Assembly (NCBI GenBank): GCA_002898795.1
Contig: BEIG01000008.1
Location: forward strand, 1 to 51,531
Source: a bacterium HR30
GTDB taxonomy: Bacteria; Desulfobacterota; Binatia; HRBIN30
Direction of reading: 5' to 3'
DNA length: 51,531 nt
The position numbers were made by a program, and so were the translations under genes. Numbering within the stretch: the stretch's first letter is position 1; each line of letters starts with the position of its first letter. Below the pieces are notes generated by a model. It saw only the letters and a list, made by a program, of their open reading frames with translations. It was not told the DNA's origin and made no database searches. Positions 1 through 9,500 of this stretch are shown here, piece by piece.

Positions 1-1044
1 CAAAATCCAGTCTTTCAGAAGCCGAATCTCGCCGGCCGTTAAACGTGGACGAGCTCGGTCGGCGGAAGGGTTGTGGTACGGCATTCGCAGTCCGTAGGCA
101 TTGGGCCCGAACACAGGGCTGTTCAAGCGGGCTCCTCCTAAAACCTTGAGGTACAACAAGCTACCATCCGGGTCGCCGGGTTTGACCCGCAAGAGCCCAT
201 CGGAAGAAGCGGCAAAGTTGTGGGGCGGTGCGTTGTAAAGGTCGGTGTAAGCTGAACGTCCACCACACGATGGCTTCAAGCACAAGTCGTGTGAGGGTTC
301 GACCGCCCCATGGCAGCCGGCCAGGTTCGAGCACTTGCGATCGAAGATGTGCTTTTGAATCTGTTCGAACGTGCTGGTGACATCGCTACAGGCGCTAATC
401 GGCTGGTTCGTCAAGGGATCGACTGGAGGTTGGCAAACGAGCTTGAACGTGTCTTTGTCTTGGCTCACCCCGGCCGGGCACTTCCCTCCGCTCAAAAGGG
501 AAACCGCGCAAAGCGTGGTTTGCAGCTTCAGGGTGAACGGTCCAAACTTTGGGCCTGCGCTGGTTTGTCGGACTGGAAGGACGACCCGCACGGTTGACCA
601 GCTCGACCAACGGTCGACATCTGCACTCGTCAGCGGAAGTTCCCCGTCGGCAAAAAGTTGAAAGGGTTCGAAATCGGGTACGTGCTTCGGGTGGTCGTCA
701 AAGCTGGGACCGGCGTACGGAATCGCGAAGCTTCCAGCGGGGAAGCTCGAGGGGCTACACCCACCAAAGGCTGTCGAATTGAGCCCGACCCGAACCTGAA
801 AGCTGCACTGGCCTAAAGTCGTGTCGCCGTCGCCGCAGGCAGCGTCTTGATCGCGGCAACGAACGTATTTCGGATTGGTAACCGGCGTGTTCGGAGCCGG
901 ATTGGACTGGAAGACAACCCAGCAGTCGGTCGCAGTCGGGCCACCACCACCGACTTGAGCCGCTACTGGCAACGACAGCGCCAGGACCAGCATGATCATG
1001 AAGCACACGGGGCACCTGAGAACGGAAACGGCGGCTGGCGTCAT
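1..1044 (-). CDS. Secreted cytochrome-c-like protein (partial, 3' end missing)
   Basis: An open frame of 348 codons starts at ATG 1044 and is still open at the left edge of the window. The N-terminus has a hydrophobic signal peptide ending near AQ at residue 30. A Cys-rich region of unknown fold follows (about residues 40-215). The C-terminal part starts with an IFDRKC segment carrying C238-x5-C244-H245, then a Gly/Leu-rich segment with MPY at 321-323 and a TAGEIRLLKDWI helix. This is the usual layout of mono-heme c-type domains in large secreted proteins, where the C-x-x-x-x-C-H spacing varies, but x5 is unusual and heme binding is inferred. Its ATG overlaps the stop of the DUF1501 gene in an ATGA, so the two are probably translationally coupled. 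It likely acts in the periplasm or at the surface with the two upstream gene products. The substrate is unknown. Confidence 0.75.
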   Translation of the reverse strand, partial: MTPAAVSVLRCPVCFMIMLVLALSLPVAAQVGGGGPTATDCWVVFQSNPAPNTPVTNPKYVRCRDQDAACGDGDTTLGQCSFQVRVGLNSTAFGGCSPSSFPAGSFAIPYAGPSFDDHPKHVPDFEPFQLFADGELPLTSADVDRWSSWSTVRVVLPVRQTSAGPKFGPFTLKLQTTLCAVSLLSGGKCPAGVSQDKDTFKLVCQPPVDPLTNQPISACSDVTSTFEQIQKHIFDRKCSNLAGCHGAVEPSHDLCLKPSCGGRSAYTDLYNAPPHNFAASSDGLLRVKPGDPDGSLLYLKVLGGARLNSPVFGPNAYGLRMPYHNPSADRARPRLTAGEIRLLKDWIL

Positions 1045-2486
1045 GGCAAAAACAAGGGCTGACTGTTGACGGGGTGAACGAAGTCAAACTGGGGCGACGT
1101 CCAGTACTGGGTGGGGTCGCCGGTGTCTAGCTGTAAGAGCGAGGACAAAATCTCGCTCTCGGGAATCGCAAGCCAGTGCTTCAGCACTGCACCGTAAACG
1201 TCGCGGAAATCCGTCGAGCGGTGAGGATCAGAATTGTCCTGTGAGTAAATCGTGTTGCCATCCCACGTCGCGCCGGGGTTGAGAACCCTGCTGTCGGAGA
1301 TGTTGGGGTGATTCCCGTACACCCCGCCGTTGATTTTGCCGCCGACGAGGAATACTGGCCCCTGTGAACCGTGATCCGTGCCATTGTCGTTCTGCTGGGG
1401 TCGTCGGGAAAATTCGCTCCAAATCATCACCAGCACTTTATCCGCAACACCCATGTCGTCGAGGTCGTGGTAAAACACTTCCAAGGCGTCACCGACTTCG
1501 CGGTGCAACCGGTAATGAATCTGGTTGGGGCCAACGGTCCCTTGGTTCGCGTGGGTGTCGTAGCCGCCGTTAGACAGGGCAAAGTGCCGCGCGGTAATGT
1601 TGGGAACACCCTGGACAACGCCGTAAATCACCTTGGCAATTTCACGCAGCCGGCGCGCAGTTCCGGTGTCTAGGTTATTGTACTGCTGTAGCCACGAAGG
1701 ACGGTCGGTTTGGTAAAGGTTGTCCAATGTGGGGTACGCTTGGGTTGCCGTGAGCGTTGCCTGCCCGCTGTTTCCCACATAACGCAGCAACGGCTGGGAG
1801 GATGCCTGGGCAGAAGCGTACACAGCTTGAAACGCCGAAAGTTTTGCCGAGTTGTCGTCGGGATACCAGTCGTCGAGGGGGAACTGGAGTTCCGAGAGAC
1901 GACTCGCCGTCAGCACGCTCGTGACTTGCTGCCGAAACTCCCCGGCCATCCAATAACCCACCGAAAGCCCAGGTATTTGCGACGCCCCGTAGCGCGAGGC
2001 CAGGTAACGGCCAACCCAGCCAGGTCCCATGGCTGCGCGTGACGCAGTTTCCCAAATTGAACGCGACACGGCATGCGAAAGGTTGTACTCCGGGTAGCCG
2101 CACCCCTGAATGATTGCCACTTTGCCAAGCTGATACAGCCGGTGAAGTCCTTCGAGTCCCGGGTGAAGCGCGAGCGGCGTGTTTGTCGGCGGATCGTTGT
2201 CGATTGCGTATGGGCTAAGGACGCTGGGCTCCAGCCTGAGACCCCCTGGGCCCGTGCGTCGCAGTAATTCGTAACTAGCGCGAAAGGTAGCGAAGCTACC
2301 GTTAGCAATCGGGACCACGGTATTGAGCCCGTCGTTTCCGCCATCCAGAAAGAGCGACACTAAAAAGCGATCCCCAATGTCTGCGAAGGCTTTGCGCACG
2401 AGCGGCCGAGCCCAAAGGCCATTGGCCATGAGTCCGCCGGCCAGGAGCCCGGAGCGAATCAGGAAGTCGCGGCGAGAGAGTGACAT
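1041..2486 (-). CDS. DUF1501 family protein, Tat-exported
   Basis: This 481-residue protein starts with a twin-arginine signal (SRRDFL, then a hydrophobic stretch ending at AFA near residue 35), so it should be exported folded. The mature part begins with the family hallmark LFLDGGNDGLN (about 45-55). A WSEFSRR segment and an NGTDHG segment lie further on, both typical of DUF1501, a branch of the sulfatase / alkaline phosphatase-like superfamily. A good ribosome site (AGGAGG) lies five bases before the ATG. The gene follows the DUF1800 gene by 15 bases and overlaps the downstream cytochrome-like gene by four bases. DUF1800 and DUF1501 genes occur together in many bacteria, but their biochemical role is not established. 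Family assignment is firm; function is not. Confidence 0.92.
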   Translation of the reverse strand: MSLSRRDFLIRSGLLAGGLMANGLWARPLVRKAFADIGDRFLVSLFLDGGNDGLNTVVPIANGSFATFRASYELLRRTGPGGLRLEPSVLSPYAIDNDPPTNTPLALHPGLEGLHRLYQLGKVAIIQGCGYPEYNLSHAVSRSIWETASRAAMGPGWVGRYLASRYGASQIPGLSVGYWMAGEFRQQVTSVLTASRLSELQFPLDDWYPDDNSAKLSAFQAVYASAQASSQPLLRYVGNSGQATLTATQAYPTLDNLYQTDRPSWLQQYNNLDTGTARRLREIAKVIYGVVQGVPNITARHFALSNGGYDTHANQGTVGPNQIHYRLHREVGDALEVFYHDLDDMGVADKVLVMIWSEFSRRPQQNDNGTDHGSQGPVFLVGGKINGGVYGNHPNISDSRVLNPGATWDGNTIYSQDNSDPHRSTDFRDVYGAVLKHWLAIPESEILSSLLQLDTGDPTQYWTSPQFDFVHPVNSQPLFLP

Positions 2487-2501
2487 CCCTACCTCCTCTG
2501 T

Positions 2502-3983
2502 TCAGTGAAGGTGGAACTGGGGCATTTGCAGCACCAAAGCAAATAGCCCGTGAAGCTTGCGGTAGCGCACGTCAGGGTCATTGAGATCCAGGGGACCACC
2601 GAGGTAGTCCATCAGTGCCTGTCGCTCGTTCGCTGTAAGATAATCCCGAATGCCCACGACCTCGGTGACCGCATCGACGATGTCCCCGGGAGCCGTGAGG
2701 CCGAGATTCATCAGGACTTGCGGACGGAGATGATAGGCTTTCGTGCCTCGGGCCATGGCAACGTCTCGTGCGAACGCGTACCGTGCAAGAAGCGTGGCAC
2801 TGTTGATCCAGCCCTCCTCCCAGTCCCAACCAAACACGCTGGGCGGCTCGAAGAGGATTTGGCCCATGTCCGCTAGGTAGCCAGGAACGTTTCCGTACTG
2901 CCCACCCTCGATATACCAGTTGCCCCATTTGTCGCTGCGGGGGTTGACGCGGAGCAGTCGGAGGGTGGACACGACAAAATCCACGGGCCACACGACCGAT
3001 TTTGGTGTGCTGGAAGCAAATGGGGGTGCACTGGCGGTTTCGTAAAAGAAGTCATCCACAAGAATCTCTCGCACGAGCCGCCGGAGGTCCCACGTCACAT
3101 CGAACCCCGAGCGCAGAATCACGCGGTCGATAATCGTGGCATTGTCGGGGTAAGGCGGTAGGGGATGGCCAAAGTATTCGAGCAATTTCTTTGTGATGAA
3201 ACGGGCTACGGTGCTCTTCCCGTCGCTGTCACGGTGCTCGAAGAGAATATCCACGACCTGCGAGATTTCTTGCGGCCCCTCGCCTCCAGGTTGGGTGAAG
3301 TCACGCCCCGCTGGACCAAAGCCACCGCGATTTCGGAAAATCACCTTCGGACCCCGTTCCGCACCGTACTCGCTCATGTAGTCATGCGCCCAGTCATTGA
3401 AGCGCACGCGGTTGCGGCTCCAATCCCAGCCCCAACCAGAGAAGGCACGGGATATTTGCACGATGTCTTGCTGATCGTAGTTCGGCTGCCCTGCAAGGTC
3501 CGTGACCCCAAGGGTGAACAGCTCCATGAGCTCCCGTGCGTAGTTTTCGTTTGGCTGCTCCTTGAAGTTTCGGAAAGTATCCAGGTACTCCATCATGGCC
3601 GGGTCGAGGTTGATCGCCTTCACGAAGTCCTTGAAGTTCCCTTTGCAATGGAGGCGTAGGAGCCGGTTTTGGTCGGCCATCCACTGGTGGTTCTGTACCT
3701 TGTCGTAACCCGTGGCGAAGTGGTCGTGCCAAAACAGCACCAGTTTTTCTTGCAGCGGCACGCGGGTTCGCACCATATACTTCAGCCACGACACGCGACG
3801 CCGCCAGATATCTCGCCCCGCGGGCCGGAATTTAGCGGGCTTGAAGTTCGTCAGTCGGTCGGCAGCCGCTCCGCGAGTGAGGGGGGCAAAAGCTTCCACC
3901 TCGCTCTTGCGCGCGCCAAAGCCCGTGCGGCGGAGTAGGTGCCGTGCATGAAGAGCACCTAACACCGTGTTTTCGTCACCCAT
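2502..3983 (-). CDS. DUF1800 family protein
   Basis: This 493-residue protein contains the DUF1800 signatures in order: HLLRRTGFGA near residues 15-24, LFWHDHFATG near 83-92, then PNENYARELMELFTLG about 145-160, and a C-terminal LFALVLQMPQFHLH ending. The family is widespread next to DUF1501 genes, and the pairing is seen here. No classical signal peptide is visible, although its partner carries a Tat signal; co-export with the DUF1501 protein is possible but inferred. A purine-rich ribosome site (GGAGGGAG) precedes the ATG. It is the first gene of a three-gene operon (DUF1800, DUF1501, cytochrome-like). The 170-base gap upstream separates it from the end of the glycan operon on the same strand. 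Function unknown. Confidence 0.92.
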   Translation of the reverse strand: MGDENTVLGALHARHLLRRTGFGARKSEVEAFAPLTRGAAADRLTNFKPAKFRPAGRDIWRRRVSWLKYMVRTRVPLQEKLVLFWHDHFATGYDKVQNHQWMADQNRLLRLHCKGNFKDFVKAINLDPAMMEYLDTFRNFKEQPNENYARELMELFTLGVTDLAGQPNYDQQDIVQISRAFSGWGWDWSRNRVRFNDWAHDYMSEYGAERGPKVIFRNRGGFGPAGRDFTQPGGEGPQEISQVVDILFEHRDSDGKSTVARFITKKLLEYFGHPLPPYPDNATIIDRVILRSGFDVTWDLRRLVREILVDDFFYETASAPPFASSTPKSVVWPVDFVVSTLRLLRVNPRSDKWGNWYIEGGQYGNVPGYLADMGQILFEPPSVFGWDWEEGWINSATLLARYAFARDVAMARGTKAYHLRPQVLMNLGLTAPGDIVDAVTEVVGIRDYLTANERQALMDYLGGPLDLNDPDVRYRKLHGLFALVLQMPQFHLH

Positions 3984-4154
3984 TTCTCCCTCCGCTTCTC
4001 CCTCGCGTGAAACGGCACCCGTCCGCGTAGCGATTTTTGGGCCTTATCGTCGGGCCAGAAACGACATGAGTCAACACCGAACATGGGCCCTCCGTCGAGC
4101 GTTGGGATGATGCAAAGCTGACAGAGTTGCCGGATTTTGGCACGGCTCGGCAGC

Positions 4155-5315
4155 CTAAAGCCGGGCCACCAATTCGGCTAACACCTGCTTTGCCTCGAAG
4201 CTCCTGCGGGCGATGCTTCGGGCTTTCACGCGGTGTCGGTCCGGATCCTGCTCGATCTCCTCGATTGCCGCCGCGGCTTCGTCGAGGTTGGAGACAGCAA
4301 ACAGCCCTTCCCCGGTGGGAAGCAGAAACTCGAAGCCCGTCGGCTGGGTGACCACTGGTCGACCCGCCGCCAGGTAGCAAGCGCTCCGGTCGGAAAACCA
4401 TCCGGTACGTAGGCGAACGTTTAGGTCCTTGGCTGTAGTGAACTCACCAGCGGAGGAAAAAATAAAGTCACGGTACTGGAAAGGGTCAGCCGAAACCACC
4501 AAAGGGTCGATCACATGCCAGCCATGGTGGCGCAGCAAGTCGAGGTCCTCAGGATCCTTGGCAACATCCATGGCAAGTGCGAAGCGTTTCGGGACCCGGC
4601 TGGGAAGTGCCAGGAACCGCTGCCACTCTTGCCGTTTGCTCCAGCCGTAACGCTCGCCTCCGGTAACCACGTCGCGTCGAGCTTCGTGCCAGCGCCCAAC
4701 GGTGGTGAAGGGCGCATCCGGGGGTGGGAGGGGGCTCTCCCAGAGGCGTGTGACAATGGGCTGTCGTGTCGGCAACCAAGCAAAACCACCGGCGGGAACC
4801 GGGCAGTGGCTCGAACCGATGAGCTCTCCGATGGTGAAATGGCGGTCGTGTTCCAAAAGCAGTTCCCGAAGGGCATGGTCTCCCTGTTGGCAACGAAACT
4901 GCGTGTAACCGGGGTCGAGATCGACAAACACTCGTACCGGACGACCCACACGAGGCACTCGTGTGACCGCAGCCAGTGTCACCACCACCCGCGCCCTTTC
5001 CAAGATGCTTTCAAATTCACTTTGCTTCAGCCCGAATCGGCGGCCACTGGTGGCGTCCCAAAAGTGCCAACGCTGCCCAAAACCGTGAGCTTGAAAAAAC
5101 CGGGAGAGGGTTTGCACGCCACGATCGCAAGGCGCAGGAACGCAGCGGGTGACGGGGTCGAAACAGTCGCTAACGAGTTCCGTGTCCTCGTAAAAATACG
5201 CTTCGAACCCGAGTTCCTCGAAGCCGAGTAAGTAGTGGAGGACCTGCCACGCGTATCCACCCAGCGGACAGCGTGCAAAGTACCCGGCGACGACGACAAC
5301 CTCTGGCGATGCCAT
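4155..5315 (-). CDS. GT-B-like glycosyltransferase paralog 3 of 3
   Basis: About 386 residues from ATG 5315, which has a GAGGGG ribosome site. The frame also extends upstream to a TTG at 5354, but that would overlap the preceding gene, and the ATG matches the paralogs' N-termini better. It shares with its two upstream neighbours an N-terminal PLGGYAWQVLHYLLGFEELG segment, a central VDLDPGYTQ, and a C-terminal block with TGWFSDRSACYLAAGRPVV, then TGFEFLLPTGEGLF and a Lys/Arg-rich closing helix. The C-terminal block resembles the nucleotide-sugar-binding half of GT-B glycosyltransferases, so a sugar-transfer role is likely but the donor and acceptor cannot be read. It is the last gene of an operon with a GH/GT2 fusion and an ABC exporter. 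Confidence 0.78.
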   Translation of the reverse strand: MASPEVVVVAGYFARCPLGGYAWQVLHYLLGFEELGFEAYFYEDTELVSDCFDPVTRCVPAPCDRGVQTLSRFFQAHGFGQRWHFWDATSGRRFGLKQSEFESILERARVVVTLAAVTRVPRVGRPVRVFVDLDPGYTQFRCQQGDHALRELLLEHDRHFTIGELIGSSHCPVPAGGFAWLPTRQPIVTRLWESPLPPPDAPFTTVGRWHEARRDVVTGGERYGWSKRQEWQRFLALPSRVPKRFALAMDVAKDPEDLDLLRHHGWHVIDPLVVSADPFQYRDFIFSSAGEFTTAKDLNVRLRTGWFSDRSACYLAAGRPVVTQPTGFEFLLPTGEGLFAVSNLDEAAAAIEEIEQDPDRHRVKARSIARRSFEAKQVLAELVARL

Positions 5316-5340
5316 AGCGCGGAACGCCCCTCGGCCAGTT

Positions 5341-6525
5341 TCAGACTCCGGCAAGGTTCAACATTCTCTCCAAAACGACATCCGAATCGAAGTGCTCCCG
5401 TGCGAGCTCACGGGCCTTGCGGGCATGGCGATCGTAGTTCGACTCTACTGCTTGCAATGCTTCGCAAGCCTCCTCGATGGTGGTGAACGACACCAGCCCA
5501 AACCCCGTTGGCAGTACGCGGCTAAAACCTGTTTCTTGTACGATGGCGGGGCGGCCGGACGCAAGGTAACACGCGCTGCGGTCGCTGAACCAGCCGGTTC
5601 GCCCAACGCGGTAACCATTTTTCACCACCGTGAACTCCCCGCGAGAATGGTGGATATAGTCTCGATACGCTGTGGGGTCTTTTGCTTGCACGCGGGGATC
5701 GACAAGGCGCCAGCCTGCTCGAAGCAGCGCGTTCCGGTCGGGCTCGTCGGGGTGGATCGCGAGGCACAGCTCCAGCTCGGCCTGAGTTCGACGAGGCAAG
5801 TCGAGGACGCGAAGGAATTCTTCGCTTTTCTGCCCATACCATTTGCCTTGCCACTCGACTGGGCTGTAGCCACGCCAATCGGCTACGGTGGTGTAGCGCA
5901 GTCCAGGAGGCACCTCAGTGTGCCACGCCTCTAGCACTACCGGTGGAACGGTGGCTTTCCAAGAGATCCCGCACCTGGGCACGTTACACTCCTCGAAGGG
6001 CAGACAGAGGCCAACCGTGAAGTATGCATCGTGGCCCTGCAAATTCATGTCGACGCCGTACTGCTCCTGCCAAATTTGGGTAAAGCCAGGGTCGAGATCC
6101 ACGTAAATGCGTTTAGCCGGGCCTTGCAACACTTCCTGCCGGTGCATGCGCCCGGATAAGTTGAGGATGGCGTCGGCGCTTTTGGCCACGGCCTCTACGT
6201 CTGCGAAGGATAGGCCCACACCGACACTCGGGTCGGAATCCAACCAAAGGGCAGCATGCTCCACCAGATCGAATGCGCGCACAACTTCGAGGAAGTAAGC
6301 CGCGTTGTACGACAGGAGGAGCGGCTTCGGGTTCCATTGCGCGTCGAAGCTGCGCTCCGCCGAGAGTTCCTCCACGTAAAAGACCTCGAAGCCAAGCCGC
6401 TTGAGGCCGAGAACGTATTGGAGAAACGCCCAAGTATTTCCACCTCCGCCAATGGGTTGGGCCGCAATCGCACCGGCGACGAGAATGCGGCCACGACGCG
6501 GTTGATTTGGTGCCTGCGCACTCAT
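5341..6525 (-). CDS. GT-B-like glycosyltransferase paralog 2 of 3
   Basis: This 394-residue protein is a diverged copy of the genes on both sides. It has the N-terminal GGGGNTWAFLQYVLGLKRLG segment, the central VDLDPGFTQIWQEQYG, and a C-terminal part with VGRTGWFSDRSACYLASGRP followed by ETGFSRVLPTGFGLVSF. The C-terminal block looks like a GT-B donor-binding half, comparable with CgeB / glycosyl transferases group 1. No signal peptide or membrane helix is apparent, so it should be cytoplasmic. It starts nine bases after the stop of paralog 1, and its stop lies 25 bases before the preferred start of paralog 3, so the three are co-transcribed. Triplication with divergence suggests different acceptors or donors. 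Function is inferred from fold and context. Confidence 0.78.
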   Translation of the reverse strand: MSAQAPNQPRRGRILVAGAIAAQPIGGGGNTWAFLQYVLGLKRLGFEVFYVEELSAERSFDAQWNPKPLLLSYNAAYFLEVVRAFDLVEHAALWLDSDPSVGVGLSFADVEAVAKSADAILNLSGRMHRQEVLQGPAKRIYVDLDPGFTQIWQEQYGVDMNLQGHDAYFTVGLCLPFEECNVPRCGISWKATVPPVVLEAWHTEVPPGLRYTTVADWRGYSPVEWQGKWYGQKSEEFLRVLDLPRRTQAELELCLAIHPDEPDRNALLRAGWRLVDPRVQAKDPTAYRDYIHHSRGEFTVVKNGYRVGRTGWFSDRSACYLASGRPAIVQETGFSRVLPTGFGLVSFTTIEEACEALQAVESNYDRHARKARELAREHFDSDVVLERMLNLAGV

Positions 6526-6534
6526 GATTGGCTT

Positions 6535-7707
6535 TCAAGCGAGCCCGCAGTCTACGAGAAGCTGCGACAGAACCCGTTCGGCGGAGAAAAATTGCTCGGC
6601 TAGGGCTCGAGCTGCCTCGCAGTGCTTGCGGTAGTCGGCCTCGATCGAGTCGAAGGCTGCTAAAGCTTCGTCCTCCGTCCCGAAGGTGAAAAGTCCTTCC
6701 CCGACAGGCAAAAAGCGAGAAAAACCCGTGTCTTGCAAGACGACAGGTTTCCCGCTGGCTAGGTAACTCACGCTTCGCGTAGCAAACCACCCGCTTCTCG
6801 TTGCCACATAAGCATTCTTGGCCACGCTCCACTCTGCACGGGAGCGTTGAATAAATCGTCGATAAATGCCCATGGTGCGCGAACAACGGTACCCGTCGCT
6901 GACGCACCATCCGTGCGCTTTTAATTCTGCGCGAGGTGCTGCGCCGGATAAGGCTACCCGGAGTCGCACCGGCGCTCGACGAGGCAGATCGAAGAATTTT
7001 TCGAACTCCACGTTTTTATCCCCGTAATGCTCGTTTCCGATGCGGGGTGGAGTCACGTCGATCTTCCACGACATCACGGTGGTATACCAGCGTGCTTGGG
7101 GGGTGTAGACCAGAGGCCAGTCTTCGAGGCAAATCGGCTGCCGCGTCCGCTTCCACTCGAAACCACACGTTGGCAGCCGGCAATCTTGCCCTCCGAGGTT
7201 TTCCGCGAGGGAAAAGAAATGGGTGTGCGACCGGATGAGCCCGACAGAGAAAAGCTCGTCCTCGTTGGCTACGCCGTTTTCGGCCGCCCACAATTTTGCC
7301 TGGGTGTAGCCCGGGTCTGAATCCAAATAGGCTGTGCAGCGCGCCCCACGGTAGGATTCGCGCAGCCAACATGCTCCGGAGACGTTGAGAAACAAGTCCG
7401 CGTTAGCACAAAAGTCCGTGACCTTTTGCTCGCTCCACCCATAAAGGGACCCATCTACCCCCCGAACGGCCCACTGGTTTGCGCAACGCTTGCTGTGTTG
7501 CCGCAGTGCCGCAGCCAGATAGCGAACGTTGAAAGATGGATCCGCAGTAAAGGTTCCCGCTCGGGGATCGTAAAACCATTGCCCGGTATCTTCGAGGTAG
7601 AGTACGTCGCAGCCCAATGTTTCGAACCCGCGCACGTAAGCCAGGTAGTCCCAGGCGACCCCACCGAGCGGATAGGTGGCCACCAGGCCAGTCACGACAA
7701 CCTTCAT
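6535..7707 (-). CDS. GT-B-like glycosyltransferase paralog 1 of 3
   Basis: A 390-residue protein starting MKVVVTGLVATYPLGGVAWD, the simplest N-terminus of the three paralogs. It has YLDSDPGYTQ in the middle and a C-terminal RSGWFATRSVSYLASGKPVV block followed by QDTGFSRFLPVGEGLF, matching the GT-B-like C-terminal pattern of the other two. Its ATG overlaps the stop of the ABC exporter gene in an ATGA, and an AGGA ribosome site lies upstream, which indicates translational coupling with the exporter. The pairing of exporter and glycosyltransferase-like genes points to assembly of an exported glycan. The exact reaction cannot be deduced from the sequence. Confidence 0.78.
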   Translation of the reverse strand: MKVVVTGLVATYPLGGVAWDYLAYVRGFETLGCDVLYLEDTGQWFYDPRAGTFTADPSFNVRYLAAALRQHSKRCANQWAVRGVDGSLYGWSEQKVTDFCANADLFLNVSGACWLRESYRGARCTAYLDSDPGYTQAKLWAAENGVANEDELFSVGLIRSHTHFFSLAENLGGQDCRLPTCGFEWKRTRQPICLEDWPLVYTPQARWYTTVMSWKIDVTPPRIGNEHYGDKNVEFEKFFDLPRRAPVRLRVALSGAAPRAELKAHGWCVSDGYRCSRTMGIYRRFIQRSRAEWSVAKNAYVATRSGWFATRSVSYLASGKPVVLQDTGFSRFLPVGEGLFTFGTEDEALAAFDSIEADYRKHCEAARALAEQFFSAERVLSQLLVDCGLA

Positions 7708-9500
7708 CCCGCTGTTCCTACTTGGGGCATGATGAGCCCGTGGCTGTACAAGCGATAGAAAAACCCTTTGCGCGCGAGCAGTTGCGCGAACGTTCCCCGT
7801 TCGACGATGCGGCCGCGATCCAAGACGAGAATCTGATCCGCTCGCTGCACCGTGGCCAGCCGATGTGCAATGACGAAGGTGGTTCGATTCCGCGTCACCG
7901 TGAACAGAGCGTCGAGGATGGCTGTTTCCGTAGCCAGATCGACGGAAGACGTCGGCTCGTCGAGGATGAGGATGGGCGAGTCCCGCAGGAGCGCGCGTGC
8001 GATGGTTAGGCGTTGACGCTCGCCTTCCGACAAGGTCGTGCCTTGGCTCCCCAAGACCGTCTCGTACCCGTTCGGCAGGCGTTCGATGAAGGAGTGAGCC
8101 TGGGCGAGCCGCGCGGCACGCTCGATCTCGGCTGGCGAGGCCTCAGGTCGGCCATAGGCAATGTTTTCCCAAACGGAGAGCGGAAACACAATGGGCGGCT
8201 GTAACACCATCGTGATCGCTTCCCGTAAAGACCGCAGGGTGAGGTCACGAATGTCGATTCCATCGATCAGGATGCGCCCGACATCGGGATCGTAAAAACG
8301 AGGGATCAAACTCACTAGCGTGCTCTTGCCGGCTCCCGTGGGGCCGACAATGGCGATGAGTTCCCCTGGAGCGGCTTCGAAGTCGATATCCACCAATGTC
8401 TGCTTGCCTCGCTCGTAGGAAAAACTCACGTGTTCGAACCGCACGCGACCGGCGGGTCTTCGGGCAAAAACCCGTGAACCGTCCCTGACCTCGGGCGCCG
8501 TGGCCAGCAGTTCCAGAACGCGCCGCAATCCCGCACGCGCTCCTTGTACCGAGCCGTATGTGGAGAAAATGGCTTGCAGCGGTCCGTACAAGGACGCGAG
8601 GTAGTTGAGAAACACTACCAAGTCGCCGGCGCTCAGGCGCCCGCCCCACACCCGCTGCGTTCCAAACCACAACACCGCGGCGCTACCTGCTGCAAGCAAC
8701 AAGCCGGTGGAAGCGCCAAAGGCGGTTTGCCACAGGTATAGCCGCAAGTGCGCCTGCAAGCTGGCTTCGCTGCGTTCGGTGAATGCGGCATGCTCCTCCG
8801 GTTCCTTGCTAAAAGCTTGCACGACTTTGACCGCCGACATCGTCCGCTGCACGTGGTCGTAGACACGGCTTTCGCGCTCCCGCGCCTCGCGTGCCGTGCC
8901 TGCTAGTTTCCGCTCCATGAGGAACAGGACGGCAACCAAAGCCGGGCATACCGCGGCAGCGAGCGCCGTGAGGAGCCAATCCATCTGGAGAAGCACGAGG
9001 AACATGCCTGCCAGCAGTGTGGCCGACGCCAGAACCGGGAAAACCCCATTCATGGCGAGAGTCTGGATCGCATAGGTGTCGCTGGTCACACGGTAAATTA
9101 GGTCCCCCACCGAGGCGCGCGTGTGGAACGAAAGCGACAAGCGCTGGAGGTGTTGGTACAAGCGGCTGCGTAAGTCGGCCACCATGTTTTGGCCTATGGC
9201 GATCGTGGTGTAGTTGTTCCAAACCTGCACTACGCCAAGAACGGCGTAGATTGCCACCAAGCCTAGTGTGGCCAGGATCAACAATCTGGATCTTTCGGCC
9301 ATGCTGGGGGGAAGCCACGCTGGTGGTTGATTGGGCAGCACGTAGTCCAAGGCGATCTTCAGCGGCCAGGGCTTGGCCAACTCGAGCACCGTGATCAGCG
9401 CCACCTGCGCCAAACCGAGGACAAAGCGCCCCCGATACGGCCAAAGCGCGTTCAACACGAACGGGAGAATCCGCGGCGTGGGCGGCCGAGAATCAGCCAC
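7704..9500 (-). CDS. ABC exporter, fused membrane and ATPase halves (MsbA-like)
   Basis: A 598-residue half-transporter, expected to act as a homodimer in the inner membrane. The first ~310 residues form a six-helix exporter domain beginning at ALWPYRGRFVLGLAQVAL. The ATPase half has the Walker A GPTGAGKST at 386-394, a Q-loop QPPIVF, the signature LSEGERQR near 489 and Walker B ILILDEP near 507. I take the start as GTG 9500, because GGAG lies about eight bases upstream and because a longer frame to 9617 would run far into the preceding gene. This start overlaps the upstream stop by eight bases. Such exporters flip lipid-linked glycans or lipids or export peptides. The glycosyltransferase neighbours favour a glycolipid or oligosaccharide substrate. 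Confidence 0.9.
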   Translation of the reverse strand: MADSRPPTPRILPFVLNALWPYRGRFVLGLAQVALITVLELAKPWPLKIALDYVLPNQPPAWLPPSMAERSRLLILATLGLVAIYAVLGVVQVWNNYTTIAIGQNMVADLRSRLYQHLQRLSLSFHTRASVGDLIYRVTSDTYAIQTLAMNGVFPVLASATLLAGMFLVLLQMDWLLTALAAAVCPALVAVLFLMERKLAGTAREARERESRVYDHVQRTMSAVKVVQAFSKEPEEHAAFTERSEASLQAHLRLYLWQTAFGASTGLLLAAGSAAVLWFGTQRVWGGRLSAGDLVVFLNYLASLYGPLQAIFSTYGSVQGARAGLRRVLELLATAPEVRDGSRVFARRPAGRVRFEHVSFSYERGKQTLVDIDFEAAPGELIAIVGPTGAGKSTLVSLIPRFYDPDVGRILIDGIDIRDLTLRSLREAITMVLQPPIVFPLSVWENIAYGRPEASPAEIERAARLAQAHSFIERLPNGYETVLGSQGTTLSEGERQRLTIARALLRDSPILILDEPTSSVDLATETAILDALFTVTRNRTTFVIAHRLATVQRADQILVLDRGRIVERGTFAQLLARKGFFYRLYSHGLIMPQVGTAG

